A program made the translations under genes and the position numbers. A DNA stretch of 26,245 bases, taken from contig JAZKBL010000030.1 of the NCBI GenBank assembly GCA_040388665.1, positions 1 through 26,245 on the forward strand, read 5' to 3'. Under the pieces are notes generated by a model. That model saw only the letters and a program-made list of their open reading frames with translations, was not told where the DNA came from and searched no databases. Of this stretch, positions 1 through 7,438 are shown piece after piece (the first letter of the stretch is position 1; each line of letters starts with the position of its first letter). This DNA comes from DAHVFY01 sp040388665. Its GTDB lineage: Bacteria; Chlamydiota; Chlamydiia; Chlamydiales; Rhabdochlamydiaceae.

Positions 1-705
1 AGTGATGGTGCGGACCCACTCCTCCCCTTTTTTTATCTGATATCTTCCACCTAAATACTCACCTAAAACACCTGCAATTAAAATTAAAATCATCAACTTC
101 CACCTTACAAAGCCATGGATGATAAAAAAGATGGAGGAGCTTAATGCGCTTCCAAAATTAGCAATTTTGCGCACAGGTGCCGAAGAAAGGTAACTTTTGT
201 CATAAACAAAAATTAACATATAAGCGAATAATATCCCCGACCCCCCAATGAATGCAGCGATAATGCCAATGATGATTGTAGCAATAAACCCAACAGTGTT
301 TTTGGCTTTCGTTATAGGCTCTGACCGTTCTACAAGCCCCAGTTCCCGCTTCATTAACAGAATAACGCCCATCACCAAAATAAAAGCTCCAAGAACTTTT
401 TTAATTGAATCAGCAGGCAATAAGCTCACAATTTCTGCGCCGGCAATCCCCCCGATCAAAGAAGGGATAAACAGCCAGCCGGCAAGCTTCCAATCCATTC
501 TCACAGCGTGCCGATGCATGATAGCGCTAAAACCTGCCATACGCCCCGCAAGATTTGCCACGCGAAAGGTTCCAATAGCAATTTCAGGAGGGAAACCTAG
601 TAAAATCAAAATTGGTCTAGAAAGCAGCCCAATACCGCCACTAATGACGCTAAAAAAGCTAATCACAAAAATGACTAAAACAACGACAATATCTATCCAA
701 CTCAT
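1..705 (-). CDS. TauE/SafE-family (DUF81) membrane permease, 3' end cut by window edge
   Basis: Translating the minus strand from ATG at 705 gives 235 codons with no stop before the window edge, so the C-terminus is missing. The protein is almost entirely hydrophobic, with about seven or eight predicted membrane segments. Segment 1 begins MSWIDIVVVLVIFVISFFSV and is followed by SGGIGLL. A second glycine-rich element, FIGGSGILFAYML, lies around residues 152-164. These paired Gly-rich half-repeats are typical of TauE/SafE sulfite/organosulfonate exporters (usually about 250 residues), so little is missing. The substrate cannot be told from sequence; the family moves sulfite, sulfoacetate and related anions across the inner membrane. 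It is divergent from mnmA with a 65-bp AT-rich spacer. The Shine-Dalgarno is weak (AAGAAA). Family confidence is high, substrate unknown. Confidence 0.85.
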   Translation of the reverse strand, partial: MSWIDIVVVLVIFVISFFSVISGGIGLLSRPILILLGFPPEIAIGTFRVANLAGRMAGFSAIMHRHAVRMDWKLAGWLFIPSLIGGIAGAEIVSLLPADSIKKVLGAFILVMGVILLMKRELGLVERSEPITKAKNTVGFIATIIIGIIAAFIGGSGILFAYMLIFVYDKSYLSSAPVRKIANFGSALSSSIFFIIHGFVRWKLMILILIAGVLGEYLGGRYQIKKGEEWVRTIT

Positions 706-733
706 AATTATTTCTTAATTTATACAATATTAT

Positions 734-762
734 TTTACAACAACCCTGTAATAATGTACAAT
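734..762 (+). promoter_or_regulatory. Predicted sigma-70-type promoter of mnmA
   Basis: TTTACA at 734-739 and TACAAT at 757-762 are separated by exactly 17 bp, each matching the consensus at 5 of 6 positions. Transcription would start near 769-770, one or two bases before the mnmA ATG at 771, so the transcript would be almost leaderless. No Shine-Dalgarno is visible upstream of that ATG, which agrees with this. Confidence 0.55.
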
Positions 763-770
763 TCTTCTCT

Positions 771-1850
771 ATGAACAAAAAACCAGTTGTTGTGATTGGC
801 ATGTCAGGAGGGGTTGACTCTTCCGTCTCCGCTCTCTTGTTAAAAGAACAAGGATACGAAGTGATTGGCATGTTCATGAAAAATTGGGAAGAAAAAAATG
901 CAACAGGTGTATGCGCTGCTGCAAAAGAATATGAAGATGTCGTGCGCGTATGTGAACAAATCGACATTCCTTATTACTCTGTCAATTTTGCAGAAGAATA
1001 CCAAACTCACGTCTTCTCTCATTTTCTTGAAGAATTAAAAGCCGGCTTTACACCAAATCCTGATATTCTTTGCAATCGGGAAATCAAGTTCAAATACTTT
1101 TTCGAAAAAGCCTTGAGTCTTGGCGCCGGTTACTTAGCGACAGGGCACTACTGCCAAACGGACAACGGTCTTCTTTACAAAGGGCTCGACAACAATAAAG
1201 ATCAGAGCTACTTCCTTTACACATTACAAAAAAAGACACTGCATCAAGTCCTCTTTCCCATCGGACACTTAGAAAAAAGCGAAGTGAGAGCGCTTGCTCA
1301 CAAGCATAATCTTGCAACTGCAGCAAAAAAAGACAGCACGGGCATTTGCTTCATTGGCAAAAGAGACTTTAAAGAATTTGTAAGCCACTACCTTGCCTTT
1401 CAACCAGGCAACTTTGAAACACTCTCTGGAAAAGTTGTTGGACAGCATGACGGCATCGCCTACTACACAATTGGTCAGAGAAAAGGACTTGCCATCGGAG
1501 GCCCTGGCGATGCATGGTTTGTCGTCGGAAAGGACGTTTCACGCAATGTTGTTTTTCTCGAGCAAGGCACAGACCACCCAAGCCTATACGCTCCGGCCCT
1601 TACCGCGACAGAAGCTAGCTGGGTCTCAGGCGCTCTCCCAGAGAAATTCCCCTTCCACTGCACGGCAAAAATTCGCTATAGACAAGAAGATCAAGAATGC
1701 GTCATCAAAAAAATCGATGATGGACGCCTCTTTGTTTCATTTTTAAAACCTCAACGAGCAATCACACCAAGACAGTCCATCGTATTCTACGATAAGACCC
1801 GCTGCTTAGGCGGCGCTATGATCGAAGCTGCTTCCCTTCTTCACGATTAA
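771..1850 (+). CDS. mnmA: tRNA-specific 2-thiouridylase MnmA (TrmU)
   Basis: This cytoplasmic enzyme adenylates and thiolates U34 of tRNA-Lys, -Glu and -Gln to make s2U. The 359 residues are normal for the family. The N-terminal PP-loop ATP pyrophosphatase motif GMSGGVDSS lies at residues 10-18. The catalytic cysteines are Cys101 in NPDILCNREIKF and Cys193 in DSTGICFIGKRDF. The C-terminal beta-barrel includes YTIGQRKGLAIGG. Chlamydia trachomatis has the orthologue at CT287, close to the same ptsN-dut-accD-sodA cluster seen here, which supports the call. The ATG follows a near-consensus promoter directly and has no Shine-Dalgarno. The gene converges on the amino acid permease, with a hairpin between them. 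Confidence 0.97.
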   Translation: MNKKPVVVIGMSGGVDSSVSALLLKEQGYEVIGMFMKNWEEKNATGVCAAAKEYEDVVRVCEQIDIPYYSVNFAEEYQTHVFSHFLEELKAGFTPNPDILCNREIKFKYFFEKALSLGAGYLATGHYCQTDNGLLYKGLDNNKDQSYFLYTLQKKTLHQVLFPIGHLEKSEVRALAHKHNLATAAKKDSTGICFIGKRDFKEFVSHYLAFQPGNFETLSGKVVGQHDGIAYYTIGQRKGLAIGGPGDAWFVVGKDVSRNVVFLEQGTDHPSLYAPALTATEASWVSGALPEKFPFHCTAKIRYRQEDQECVIKKIDDGRLFVSFLKPQRAITPRQSIVFYDKTRCLGGAMIEAASLLHD

Positions 1851-1873
1851 TATTATTTATGATAAATGGTATA

Positions 1874-1906
1874 GCGCAAAGGAAAAAAATAATTCTTCCT
1901 TTGCGC
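1874..1906. terminator. Bidirectional terminator-like hairpin between convergent genes (repeat site A)
   Basis: GCGCAAAGGAA (1874-1884) is perfectly complementary to TTCCTTTGCGC (1896-1906), giving an 11-bp stem with an A-rich 11-nt loop. It sits between the 3' ends of mnmA and the permease. The sequence through about 1920 (CTTTGCGCCTTGGCGTT) belongs to the same AACGCAAAG repeat family found at 14741-14830, 19925-20040 and 26132-26221. Confidence 0.6.
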
Positions 1907-1933
1907 CTTGGCGTTGAAATTGCCGTCTAGGGG

Positions 1934-3385
1934 CTAAGAATTGCGGACTTTGCTGTGGCGCGAGCCGTAGCCGAAGTAGATCAACGATCCGAGCACCATC
2001 CATACTACAAGCTGCACCCATGTCGTCAAAGGTAGCATCACCATCTGCATAACGCACGCGAGCGTTCCAAGGATCGGCACCCAAGGCATCCAAGGAGTCT
2101 TGAAAGGTCTATTAAGATTCGGCTGCGTACGACGCAAAAGAAGAACCCCAAAGCAAACAATAGCAAACGCTAAAAGTGTACCCATATTCACAATCTGCGC
2201 AAGAATGCCGACGGGAAAAAGACCTGCAACGATCATCGCCGCAACGCTCACCGCGATCGAATTGAAAAAAGGAGTCTGGAATTTTGGATGGCTTCTCTTA
2301 AATGCAGGGGGCAGAAGTCCATCGTGCGACATCGCATAAAAAACACGTGTTTGAGCAAGAAGCATCACAAGGACAACTGAAGTAAGGCCTGCTAGAATAG
2401 CAATCTTAATAACGAGACGCAGCCAAAGAAAGCTACTGCCTAAAGCATTCACAGCAACTGCAATTGGATCGGCAACATTCAAAAGTTTATAACTCACAAT
2501 GCCTGTTAAAACAAGAGCCATAATAACGTAGGCAATTGTTGAAATTCCCAAAGAAGCAAGCATCCCGATAGGCAAATCTCTTTGCGGGTTTTTCGTTTCC
2601 TGAGTTAATGTCGAGAGAGCGTCAAAACCGATGAAAGCAAAAAAGACGACACTTGCACCACGCAAAATACCGCTAAATCCATACTGACCAAAAATACCTG
2701 TGTTTTCAGGAATAAATGGACGCCAGTTATCGGTATTGATATAAGCGACACCACAAACAATGAAAAGCACAATGACAGTCATTTTGATCACGACCATCAC
2801 GTTATTTAAGCGCGCTGCAGCCTTAATCCCAACTGAGATCATGACACCAATCACAGCGACGATAAACATCGCAGGAAGGTTGAGGATAGCGCCACTTTCT
2901 AGCCACCCTAATTTAGCATCATAGATAAAAGGCGCACTTGCCCATCTCGCAGGAAAATCTAAACCAAAATCTTTTAATAAGCTCACACAGTAACTCGACC
3001 AACCGACGGCAACTGTTGAACCTGAAAATAGGTATTCAAGAGTTAAACCCCAGCCAATGATCCACGCTGTTAACTCCCCCATCGTCACATAAGCATAAGA
3101 ATAGGCGCTGCCTGAAATAGGGATGAGCGAAGCAAACTCTGCATAACATAAAGCCGCAAAAACGCATGTCATTGCCGCAAACATGAAAGAAAAAACAATC
3201 CCGGGGCCTGCATATTCTGCAGCTGCTTGACCGAGTAAAACAAATATCCCGGCACCAATAATTGCCCCAATGCCCAGTGCTGTAAGGTTGAACGGACCTA
3301 AAGTACGCTTCAATGAGTGTCTTGAGGTATCTGCTGCTTCTTCATGCAGAGATGCGATTGTTTTTTTTGCAAAGAGTCCTTTCAT
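1934..3385 (-). CDS. APC-superfamily amino acid permease (cationic amino acid transporter type)
   Basis: A 483-residue polytopic inner-membrane protein with about 12 membrane segments. The first is preceded by the APC signature RTLGPFNLTALGIGAIIGAG (residues 25-44), whose unwound TM1 stretch GAIIGAGIF binds substrate in this superfamily. Further family blocks are CYAEFASLIPISGSAYSY, FFAFIGFDALSTLTQETKNP and the C-terminal RPFKTPWMPWVPILG, all typical of the CAT/YfnA branch. It probably exchanges or imports an amino acid; the substrate cannot be assigned. The ATG follows AGGAAAG. A near-consensus promoter 22-50 bp upstream overlaps the end of ptsN2, so it can be expressed separately from the cluster behind it. 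Length and C-terminus look complete. Confidence 0.92.
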   Translation of the reverse strand: MKGLFAKKTIASLHEEAADTSRHSLKRTLGPFNLTALGIGAIIGAGIFVLLGQAAAEYAGPGIVFSFMFAAMTCVFAALCYAEFASLIPISGSAYSYAYVTMGELTAWIIGWGLTLEYLFSGSTVAVGWSSYCVSLLKDFGLDFPARWASAPFIYDAKLGWLESGAILNLPAMFIVAVIGVMISVGIKAAARLNNVMVVIKMTVIVLFIVCGVAYINTDNWRPFIPENTGIFGQYGFSGILRGASVVFFAFIGFDALSTLTQETKNPQRDLPIGMLASLGISTIAYVIMALVLTGIVSYKLLNVADPIAVAVNALGSSFLWLRLVIKIAILAGLTSVVLVMLLAQTRVFYAMSHDGLLPPAFKRSHPKFQTPFFNSIAVSVAAMIVAGLFPVGILAQIVNMGTLLAFAIVCFGVLLLRRTQPNLNRPFKTPWMPWVPILGTLACVMQMVMLPLTTWVQLVVWMVLGSLIYFGYGSRHSKVRNS

Positions 3386-3406
3386 TGTGTCTTTCCTATA
3401 AATTCG

Positions 3407-3435
3407 ATTATAGAAAGATTATACTCGATTAGCAA
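3407..3435 (-). promoter_or_regulatory. Predicted promoter of the amino acid permease
   Basis: On the minus strand, TTGCTA (3430-3435) and a perfect TATAAT (3407-3412) are separated by 17 bp. The -35 box overlaps the stop codon of ptsN2. An RBS (AGGAAAG) lies between this site and the permease ATG at 3385. Confidence 0.6.
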
Positions 3436-4136
3436 AGATTTGGAGAAGCAATTTGTGCTTCCCAGTCTTTAATAAAATCAAGTAAAACATCTTTATTAGG
3501 TTGGCAACGCAAAAGATCTAAAGCAGCTTCTTGACTGCTTAAGTGNNNNNNNNNNAAGTGAGCAAGTTTTGCTAAAAGATGCAAATGACGTTTATCATTT
3601 GTAGAAAGTAGAAAAAAAAGTGTATGAACAGGTTTCCCATCAAGCGCTCCATATTCAATAGGCTTTTCAGGAAAAACGACAACAATCACATCAAAAGGAG
3701 TTTTTAAAAGAAAATCACGAGTATGAGGAACTGCGATCCCATTAGAAAGAGCTGTTGGCATGAGTTCCTCACGATCAAGGAGAAGTTCAGAAATCACATC
3801 CGCATCAAGACCAAGCTTTGGAGCGATAAGGTTCATCGTCCCGCGGATGATCTCTTCTTTTTCCGTTCCCGGAACCCCTGTAAAAACTTCCCCCTTGTGG
3901 ATTGCACGATAAAGGCTAAAATGCTGCATCCCCATTTTCTGTCCGGAGCCGCCTTTTTCCTCTTGAGACGGAAGATGAAGATTGCCATTCATCATCCAAT
4001 TTTCAATCTCTATCCGGCTAAAGCGGTATTGTTGATTCATCAAATAGCCAGGGATTTTTCCATCCGCAAGTAGACGGTGGATTGTCTCCTCCGTAACACT
4101 TAAAAGTTCTGCGACGTCCTTAATCTCAAGATCCAT
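3429..4136 (-). CDS. PtsN-like EIIA(Ntr) protein with N-terminal excisionase-type HTH domain (contains assembly gap)
   Basis: A two-domain regulatory phosphocarrier. Residues 1-50 read as an excisionase/MerR-like DNA-binding helix-turn-helix (VAELLSVTEETIHRLLADGK, then YRFSRIEIENWM). From about residue 70 there is a PTS EIIA type 2 (fructose/Ntr) domain with the phosphoacceptor histidine at His138 in NGIAVPHTRD. C. trachomatis CT290 (ptsN_2) has, as I recall, the same HTH plus EIIA layout. ATG at 4136 is chosen because GAGGAAA precedes it and the HTH begins at once; a longer frame reaching 4271 would run into the upstream ptsN. Ten N at 3546-3555 interrupt the last third, and the frame is open on both sides. 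It probably senses PTS phosphorylation state; the DNA target is unknown. It follows ptsN by 61 bp. Confidence 0.88.
   Translation of the reverse strand: MDLEIKDVAELLSVTEETIHRLLADGKIPGYLMNQQYRFSRIEIENWMMNGNLHLPSQEEKGGSGQKMGMQHFSLYRAIHKGEVFTGVPGTEKEEIIRGTMNLIAPKLGLDADVISELLLDREELMPTALSNGIAVPHTRDFLLKTPFDVIVVVFPEKPIEYGALDGKPVHTLFFLLSTNDKRHLHLLAKLAHXXXXHLSSQEAALDLLRCQPNKDVLLDFIKDWEAQIASPNLC
3546..3555. other. Assembly gap (10 N) inside ptsN2
   Basis: A run of exactly 10 N with AAGTG immediately on both sides. Merging the two AAGTG copies (a 5-bp contig overlap) keeps the reading frame and gives KLAH-LSSQEA, close to family spacing. The true gap may therefore be an overlap rather than missing DNA. 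Confidence 0.9.
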
Positions 4137-4197
4137 AACTTTCCTCGTTGAATTTTGAGAATAAACAAAACAGCCCTTCCCTTCAATTTCTTTTTTT

Positions 4198-4647
4198 TTA
4201 ACAACCAGAGAAAAGCTGGATGATATCGTGAGGAGTCGTGGCTTTAAGGAGTTTTTTACGCCTTTCCTCATCCTTAATTGCCATCGTTAGATGAGATAAA
4301 ATCTTAAGATATTCGGTCTGTTTATTTTCTGGGCCACCGATCATGAAGATGAGCCTAACTTGAGAGCCGTCTAAAGCATTCCACTCGAGGCCGCGTTTTT
4401 TTTGAATACCGACGACTATGAAGAAGTCTTTAAAACCTACAAGCTTAGCATGGGGAATTGCAACGCCGATACCGATTCCTGTCGAAACAATCTTTTCTCT
4501 CTGAAGGATTGCTTGGTAAAATGCTTCTTTATCTTGCAACTTGCCTGCTTTTTCAAGACAGTCAACAAGGGCGCTTAAAGCGGCATCACGAGTATCGGCA
4601 TCTAAAAATAATACTAATTGTTCATCCAGATAATTGGATATCGCCAC
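4198..4647 (-). CDS. ptsN: PTS EIIA(Ntr)-type phosphocarrier PtsN
   Basis: A single-domain EIIA of the nitrogen-related PTS. It contains AILQREKIVSTGIGIGVAIP followed by HAKL, where the histidine (residue 66 from the chosen start) is the phosphorylation site corresponding to E. coli PtsN His73. The protein is cytoplasmic and would take phosphate from EI(Ntr)/HPr; no sugar permease is encoded nearby, which fits a regulatory role. The start is set at GTG 4647, which follows GAGGAAGG and makes the N-terminus align with the E. coli protein (149 residues against 163). The frame remains open to GTG 4731, but that would overlap dut by 38 bp and add an atypical extension. It lies 46 bp after dut and 61 bp before the HTH-bearing paralogue, as in C. 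trachomatis CT291/CT290. Confidence 0.88.
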   Translation of the reverse strand: MAISNYLDEQLVLFLDADTRDAALSALVDCLEKAGKLQDKEAFYQAILQREKIVSTGIGIGVAIPHAKLVGFKDFFIVVGIQKKRGLEWNALDGSQVRLIFMIGGPENKQTEYLKILSHLTMAIKDEERRKKLLKATTPHDIIQLFSGC

Positions 4648-4693
4648 ATCCCTTCCTCGCTTGAATAGCTTCTTAAGATCAAGAATCTGATAA

Positions 4694-5137
4694 TTAATGC
4701 GTGCCAGTATGGCCAAAGCCGCCCTCTCCACGTGTTGTTATAGCAAGACTCTCTTCAAGCACAAACTCTGCTTGAAAAACGGGGGCTAACACCATCTGGG
4801 CAATGCGCATACCTGGAGTAACAACAAAGGGAAGTTTGCCGTGGTTAATCAGAATGACACCCACTTCACCACGATAATCTGCATCAATCGTACCTGGTGA
4901 ATTAAGAACTGTAATAGCATATTTAAGAGCAAGACCGCTTCGAGGTCTAATCTGAATTTCATAACCCTCAGGAATTTCAAAACGAAGTCCCGTTGGAATG
5001 AGAGTTGTTTCACCAGGAAGGATCACACACTCTATTTTTATAGCGGCTTTTAGATCTGCACCAGCTGCCAAACAAGAAGCGTACACTGGCAGGTTGTCTT
5101 CTTCACTAACAATCACCGGGACTTTAATCTTTTGCAT
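4694..5137 (-). CDS. dut: Deoxyuridine 5'-triphosphate nucleotidohydrolase (dUTPase)
   Basis: Hydrolyses dUTP to dUMP and pyrophosphate, keeping uracil out of DNA and feeding dTMP synthesis; the family works as a homotrimer. All five trimeric dUTPase motifs are visible: I AGADLKAA, II RPRSGLALK, III SPGTIDADYRGEVGVILIN with the catalytic Asp, IV RIAQMV, and V RGEGGFGHTGTH at the C-terminus. The 147 residues match the usual size. ATG 5137 is used; an upstream in-frame TTG (5158) lies further inside accD and is less likely. The start overlaps the end of accD by 14 bp, implying translational coupling. The order accD-dut-ptsN is as in Chlamydia. Confidence 0.96.
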   Translation of the reverse strand: MQKIKVPVIVSEEDNLPVYASCLAAGADLKAAIKIECVILPGETTLIPTGLRFEIPEGYEIQIRPRSGLALKYAITVLNSPGTIDADYRGEVGVILINHGKLPFVVTPGMRIAQMVLAPVFQAEFVLEESLAITTRGEGGFGHTGTH

Positions 5138-6083
5138 AAACCGTAACTTCCTCTTCAATAGAAAGACGCAGCAACTCTTTAAGTTTGTTCAAAGGCTCAT
5201 TTAAAAACATGCTATATGTAGCAGGATCTTGAAACTCACGTTCATTGCCCATCAAAAATTGAATGAGCTCTGATAATTTATCTTTTAATTCACATCTCTT
5301 TACAATGCAATCAATCATTCCTTTTTCTATAAGAAACTCTGATTTTTGCGCTTTAAGTGGAAGTTTTTGACCGATAGTTTGTTCTACAACACGAGGACCT
5401 GCAAAGCCAATCAGAGCATCAGGCTCAGCTAAGATCACATCACCCAAAGAAGCAAAAGAAGCTGTAATCCCACCTAATGTAGGATTCGTCAAAATAGAAA
5501 TGTAAGGAAGACCTTTTTCATGAAGCTTTGCAAGCGCGGCAGATGTCTTAGCCATTTGCATCAGCGAAAGAACGGATTCTTGCATACGAGCTCCCCCAGA
5601 AGCTGAAACGATAATCAGAGGGAGGTCCTCGACGATCGCATATTCAATAAGTCTTGCGAGCCTCTCACCGACAACAGATCCCATAGAACCTGCCATAAAA
5701 TTAAAATCAAGAACAGCAAGAGCTACGGGAATTCCTTGAAGCGCGCATCTACCAGCAATAACGCCTTCTGTCCTGCCCGACTTTTCTTGAGCCTTCCTTA
5801 ATCGATCAGAATAGGCTTCAATGTCAACGAATTGGAGGGGATCCAATGGGCGCAACTCCTTAAAAAATTCTTTAAAACTCCCTTCATCTGCAAGATGGTC
5901 TATTCTCTGCTCAGCCGTTAGGCGATAATGGTAATCACATTTAGGACAGCAATGAAAATTATGTTTTAATTCATTAACGTGGATAAGCTCATGGCAGTGA
6001 GTGCATTTTACCCATCCGCTGAACCCATCCTTTTTCGTCATCTGAATCTTAATCTTCAGCTTATTCTTAGAAAATAAACCCAT
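5124..6083 (-). CDS. accD: Acetyl-CoA carboxylase carboxyltransferase subunit beta
   Basis: The beta half of the carboxyltransferase that moves the carboxyl group from biotin-BCCP to acetyl-CoA, giving malonyl-CoA for fatty acid synthesis; its partner accA is not in this window. The N-terminal zinc ribbon has Cys27, Cys30, Cys46 and Cys49 (CTHC and CPKC). The crotonase-like carboxyltransferase fold follows, with MGSVVGERLARLIEYA, SASGGARMQESVLSLMQMAK and the oxyanion-type block NPTLGGITASFASLGDV. At 319 residues the length is normal, and the start MGLFSKNKLK resembles other AccD N-termini. It is 94 bp downstream of sodA, the largest spacing in this minus-strand chain, and overlaps dut by 14 bp. 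Confidence 0.97.
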   Translation of the reverse strand: MGLFSKNKLKIKIQMTKKDGFSGWVKCTHCHELIHVNELKHNFHCCPKCDYHYRLTAEQRIDHLADEGSFKEFFKELRPLDPLQFVDIEAYSDRLRKAQEKSGRTEGVIAGRCALQGIPVALAVLDFNFMAGSMGSVVGERLARLIEYAIVEDLPLIIVSASGGARMQESVLSLMQMAKTSAALAKLHEKGLPYISILTNPTLGGITASFASLGDVILAEPDALIGFAGPRVVEQTIGQKLPLKAQKSEFLIEKGMIDCIVKRCELKDKLSELIQFLMGNEREFQDPATYSMFLNEPLNKLKELLRLSIEEEVTVYAKD

Positions 6084-6177
6084 ACCTGCTCATTATGACA
6101 ATAGTTAAACGGAGACGATAGCAAACACCTTAAATGAAAACAAGCCTTTCAAGCAAAATAACGTATTTATAAATTAT

Positions 6178-6777
6178 TTAATTACTAACAGCTGCAGTGT
6201 ATCGCTCTTCAACATTTTTCCAATTTACAATTTTCCAAATGTTTTTTACGTATTCTGCGCGTACATTTTTATACTGTAAATAATAAGCGTGCTCCCAAAC
6301 ATCTACTCCTAGAAGAGGAATAAGTCCTTGCATGCTTAAAGGGTCTTGATTCGAACATGTAGCCATCACAAGACGCTTTTCAACCTTGTTCCATCCAAGC
6401 CATCCCCAGCCAGAACCTTGAATAGCCACTGTTTGTGCATTAAATTTTTCAATTAGCGCATCCAGGCTTATAAAATCTTTTTTGATCGCCTCAAGTAAAA
6501 CGCCCTTTGCCTCTCCGCCTTGACCTGCGGGAGCTAAATTTGTCCAAAAAATCGAATGATTGATATGCCCGCCTCCATTAAACCGGATTGCAGGCTCAAG
6601 AGCAATCATAGCGGGTAAATCTTGTTTTTGTGAAGCCGCCTCATATTTTTCTAGTGCGGCATTAAGATTTGCAACATATGCGGCGTGATGTTTGCTGTAA
6701 TGCAGCTGCATGATCTCAGAAGAAATCACAGGCTCTAGTGCGTTAAAATCATAGGGTAGATCGGGTTGCTTATACAT
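6178..6777 (-). CDS. sodA: Superoxide dismutase, Mn/Fe family
   Basis: Dismutes superoxide to peroxide and oxygen. From ATG 6777 the protein is 199 residues. The metal ligands are His26 (LHYSKHH), His74 (GGHINHSIFW), Asp159 and His163 (DVWEHAYYLQY). GGGHINHS, GSGWGWLGW and NQDPL favour the manganese-type subgroup, though cambialistic use cannot be excluded. No signal peptide is present, so it is cytoplasmic. An ATG at 6789 is in frame, but 6777 is preferred: GAGG lies about 6 nt upstream and MYKQPDLPYDFNALEPVISS then matches usual SOD N-termini. The start overlaps the end of hemD by 8 bp. C. trachomatis carries the orthologue at CT294 next to accD. Confidence 0.96.
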   Translation of the reverse strand: MYKQPDLPYDFNALEPVISSEIMQLHYSKHHAAYVANLNAALEKYEAASQKQDLPAMIALEPAIRFNGGGHINHSIFWTNLAPAGQGGEAKGVLLEAIKKDFISLDALIEKFNAQTVAIQGSGWGWLGWNKVEKRLVMATCSNQDPLSMQGLIPLLGVDVWEHAYYLQYKNVRAEYVKNIWKIVNWKNVEERYTAAVSN

Positions 6778-7438
6778 AAAAAACCTCATGTTCTTCTGTT
6801 AAATGCGCCTTCAAAGCGTGTTCTGTAATAGAGCCTCTGACTCCAAGTTTTTTTCCTAAAGGAATTTTAGAAAAAATCTGAAAAAAAGCATGCACAGTCG
6901 AAGGACTTGTAAAAATAATTTCTTCAATATGATCCAAAAGAGGAAGAGGATCTGGTCTTGCATATGTTGTATCATAAATAACACATGCCTGATGACGCAC
7001 GTCTCTTTCTATAAAAAAATTAGCAAGCAGGACTCGAGAAAGAGAAGAGTGCGGCAGAAAAAAATAAGCGTTATCAAGATCTAGAGGACGGATCATCGCA
7101 ATCATCCCCTCTTGCGTTTCTTCCTCTGCTACATGGCTAGCGCAAAATCCCCGTTCTTCAAGAACAGACTTTGTCACAGAGCCAACTACCATTAATTTTT
7201 TAGTATGCAAAGATGCAATATCCGCCATTAAATTACATGCATGCTCAAAAAAAATCTGCACAGCATGTTTACTTGTAAAAAGGATATGCGTGTATTCAGA
7301 TAAATCATCAAAGACAGCTTTGATTGATAAACTATTGCTCGCGCGAGGAGTGATCCGAATCAAAGGACAATGAATAACATGACTGTCTTTCTTTAAAAAA
7401 TAAGAAGGATCAGAACCTAAATAAAGCACCTTTGTCAC
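6770..7438 (-). CDS. hemD: Uroporphyrinogen-III synthase HemD
   Basis: Cyclises hydroxymethylbilane with inversion of ring D to uroporphyrinogen III, the step after HemC. HemD sequences diverge widely, so the call rests on modest motifs plus context. The first domain has YTHILFTSKHAVQIFF (the usual 'W.iFTS.nav..f' block). The second has EEIIFTSPSTVHAFFQIF, followed by a GSITEHALK element typical of the HemD C-terminal region. At 222 residues it is slightly short for the family (about 245). It begins with GTG inside a GTGA overlap with the hemC stop, so translation is coupled to HemC, its biochemical partner. Its own end overlaps the sodA start by 8 bp. I do not recall hemD being annotated at this place in C. 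trachomatis. Confidence 0.85.
   Translation of the reverse strand: MTKVLYLGSDPSYFLKKDSHVIHCPLIRITPRASNSLSIKAVFDDLSEYTHILFTSKHAVQIFFEHACNLMADIASLHTKKLMVVGSVTKSVLEERGFCASHVAEEETQEGMIAMIRPLDLDNAYFFLPHSSLSRVLLANFFIERDVRHQACVIYDTTYARPDPLPLLDHIEEIIFTSPSTVHAFFQIFSKIPLGKKLGVRGSITEHALKAHLTEEHEVFYV

Noticed and set aside
659..967. Minus-strand open frame of 102 codons over the start of mnmA
   Set aside because: It is antisense to the clear mnmA PP-loop coding sequence and overlaps the TauE gene in another frame.
4648..4731. GTG at 4731 as the ptsN start
   Set aside because: It would overlap dut by 38 bp and add an N-terminus absent from the family; GTG 4647 has a strong Shine-Dalgarno.
6084..6177. 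Separate promoter for accD in the sodA-accD gap
   Set aside because: CATAAT- and TATAAA-like words occur, but none has a matching -35 at 16-18 bp.
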